This document shows positions 5,181-5,670 of a stretch of DNA of 5,670 nucleotides, one piece after another. Source of the stretch: Nanobdellota archaeon (lineage in GTDB: Archaea > Nanobdellota > Nanobdellia > Woesearchaeales > JAHJBD01); NCBI GenBank assembly GCA_018813725.1, contig JAHJBD010000151.1, positions 1-5,670 of the forward strand. The letters are read 5' to 3'. The translations under genes and the position numbers were made by a program. A model generated the notes under the pieces. The model did no database searches. It saw nothing but the letters and a program-made list of their open reading frames with translations, and was not told where the DNA came from. Each line of letters opens with the position of its first letter. The first letter of the stretch is position 1.

Positions 5181-5670
5181 ATGCCCCCATATGCTCAGCA
5201 TGGTATGTCAATTGAACTTTTCTATACAGTATTGGCTGTATTTTTCTTTTTCATGATATATTTTAAGACAAAGGAGATGTATAAACTTTCCAAGCATAAA
5301 GGCATCCATTGTTTCAGGATGGCTTTCTTGTTTTTTGGATTATCTTATCTTGCCAGGTTCTTGATGCTGTTATTTGCCATGACAACAAGATTCTTATTTG
5401 ACGATTATCTTCCAAGGATCATTATGTTTTCAATAACTATCGTACTATTGGGATACTTAAGCACAATGGCATTGTTTTACCTCATTTACAGCCAATTATG
5501 GAAAAAGATAAGCCATAAGCAGTTCCTATGGTTTGCAAATATCATCGCAGTGACTGTATCTATCGTCGCTTTCTTGTCAAGGTCAAATGGCCTAGTCACA
5601 CTTATACAATTATTCATGCTTGTATTTACTATCATCTTGATCAGCAGACAAAAAAAGAAAAAGATGGATA
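5181..5670 (+). CDS. Partial multi-pass membrane protein of unknown function (C-terminus outside window)
   Basis: An open frame from the ATG at 5181 runs off the window end, with 163 visible residues. It has about five hydrophobic helices: 11-28, 45-66, 80-104, 114-133 and 138-155. They are separated by short basic loops such as KTKEMYKLSKHKG and YSQLWKKISHKQF, and RQKKKKMD follows helix 5. The last basic segment may be the start of a cytoplasmic domain, as in membrane sensors, or simply the protein end; the sequence stops before this can be told. I recall similar N-termini (a KTKE-YKLSKHKG loop followed by FRxAFLFFGLSYLxRF) among uncharacterised archaeal membrane proteins, but have no function to offer. 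The start is supported by GGTGA and a TATA box at suitable distances. It is transcribed divergently from the small secreted-protein gene, and the two may share regulation. Confidence 0.8.
   Translation, partial: MPPYAQHGMSIELFYTVLAVFFFFMIYFKTKEMYKLSKHKGIHCFRMAFLFFGLSYLARFLMLLFAMTTRFLFDDYLPRIIMFSITIVLLGYLSTMALFYLIYSQLWKKISHKQFLWFANIIAVTVSIVAFLSRSNGLVTLIQLFMLVFTIILISRQKKKKMD

Noticed and set aside
5053..5256. 67-codon plus-strand open frame across the divergent promoter
   Set aside because: It is out of frame with the membrane protein, runs over both TATA boxes, and encodes a low-complexity Lys/Ile-rich product.

Overview
The window looks archaeal. Five upstream regions carry an A/T-rich TATA element of the TTTATAAA or TTTATATA type at archaeal spacing. 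Two of those genes would be essentially leaderless, whereas other genes have Shine-Dalgarno sequences (GAGGTG, GGAGG, GGTGA). Two protein types are typical of archaea: a Bat-type HTH_10 regulator and a CARDB/COG1361-like secreted protein beside an FtsX/MacB-type permease. Gene density, short spacers and moderate-to-low GC would suit a DPANN or Woesearchaeota-like genome, but the lineage is inference.

Layout from the left end: (1) a truncated minus-strand gene with an HExxH motif, cut by the window start; (2) an HTH_10 regulator on the minus strand with its own leaderless promoter; (3) two nearly contiguous hairpins with a T-run, which look like the end of the next operon; (4) a three-gene minus-strand operon, in transcription order ATPase, Ig-like secreted and membrane-anchored protein, then FtsX/MacB-type permease; (5) a small secreted protein gene on the minus strand, preceded by an overlapping 30-codon ORF whose ATG sits where the transcript should begin; (6) a divergent promoter region; (7) a plus-strand multi-pass membrane protein cut by the window end.

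The core is the ABC cassette at 1164-4456. The ATPase would drive a four-helix permease with a large extracellular domain. The third protein is exported, has probable beta-sandwich domains and is anchored by one C-terminal helix. It occupies the place where bacteria usually encode a MacA-type adaptor. The substrate cannot be read from the sequence. The HTH_10 gene directly downstream is a candidate local regulator, but it has a separate promoter and nothing proves the link.

The least conventional signal is the 30-codon ORF at 4974-5066, which overlaps the start of the small secreted-protein gene and could be a leaderless leader peptide coupled to it. I saw no rRNA, tRNA, CRISPR array, insertion sequence or attachment site. 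The only gene-poor stretch is the roughly 200-bp divergent intergenic region at 4982-5180, and no stretch over 300 bp lacks a gene.
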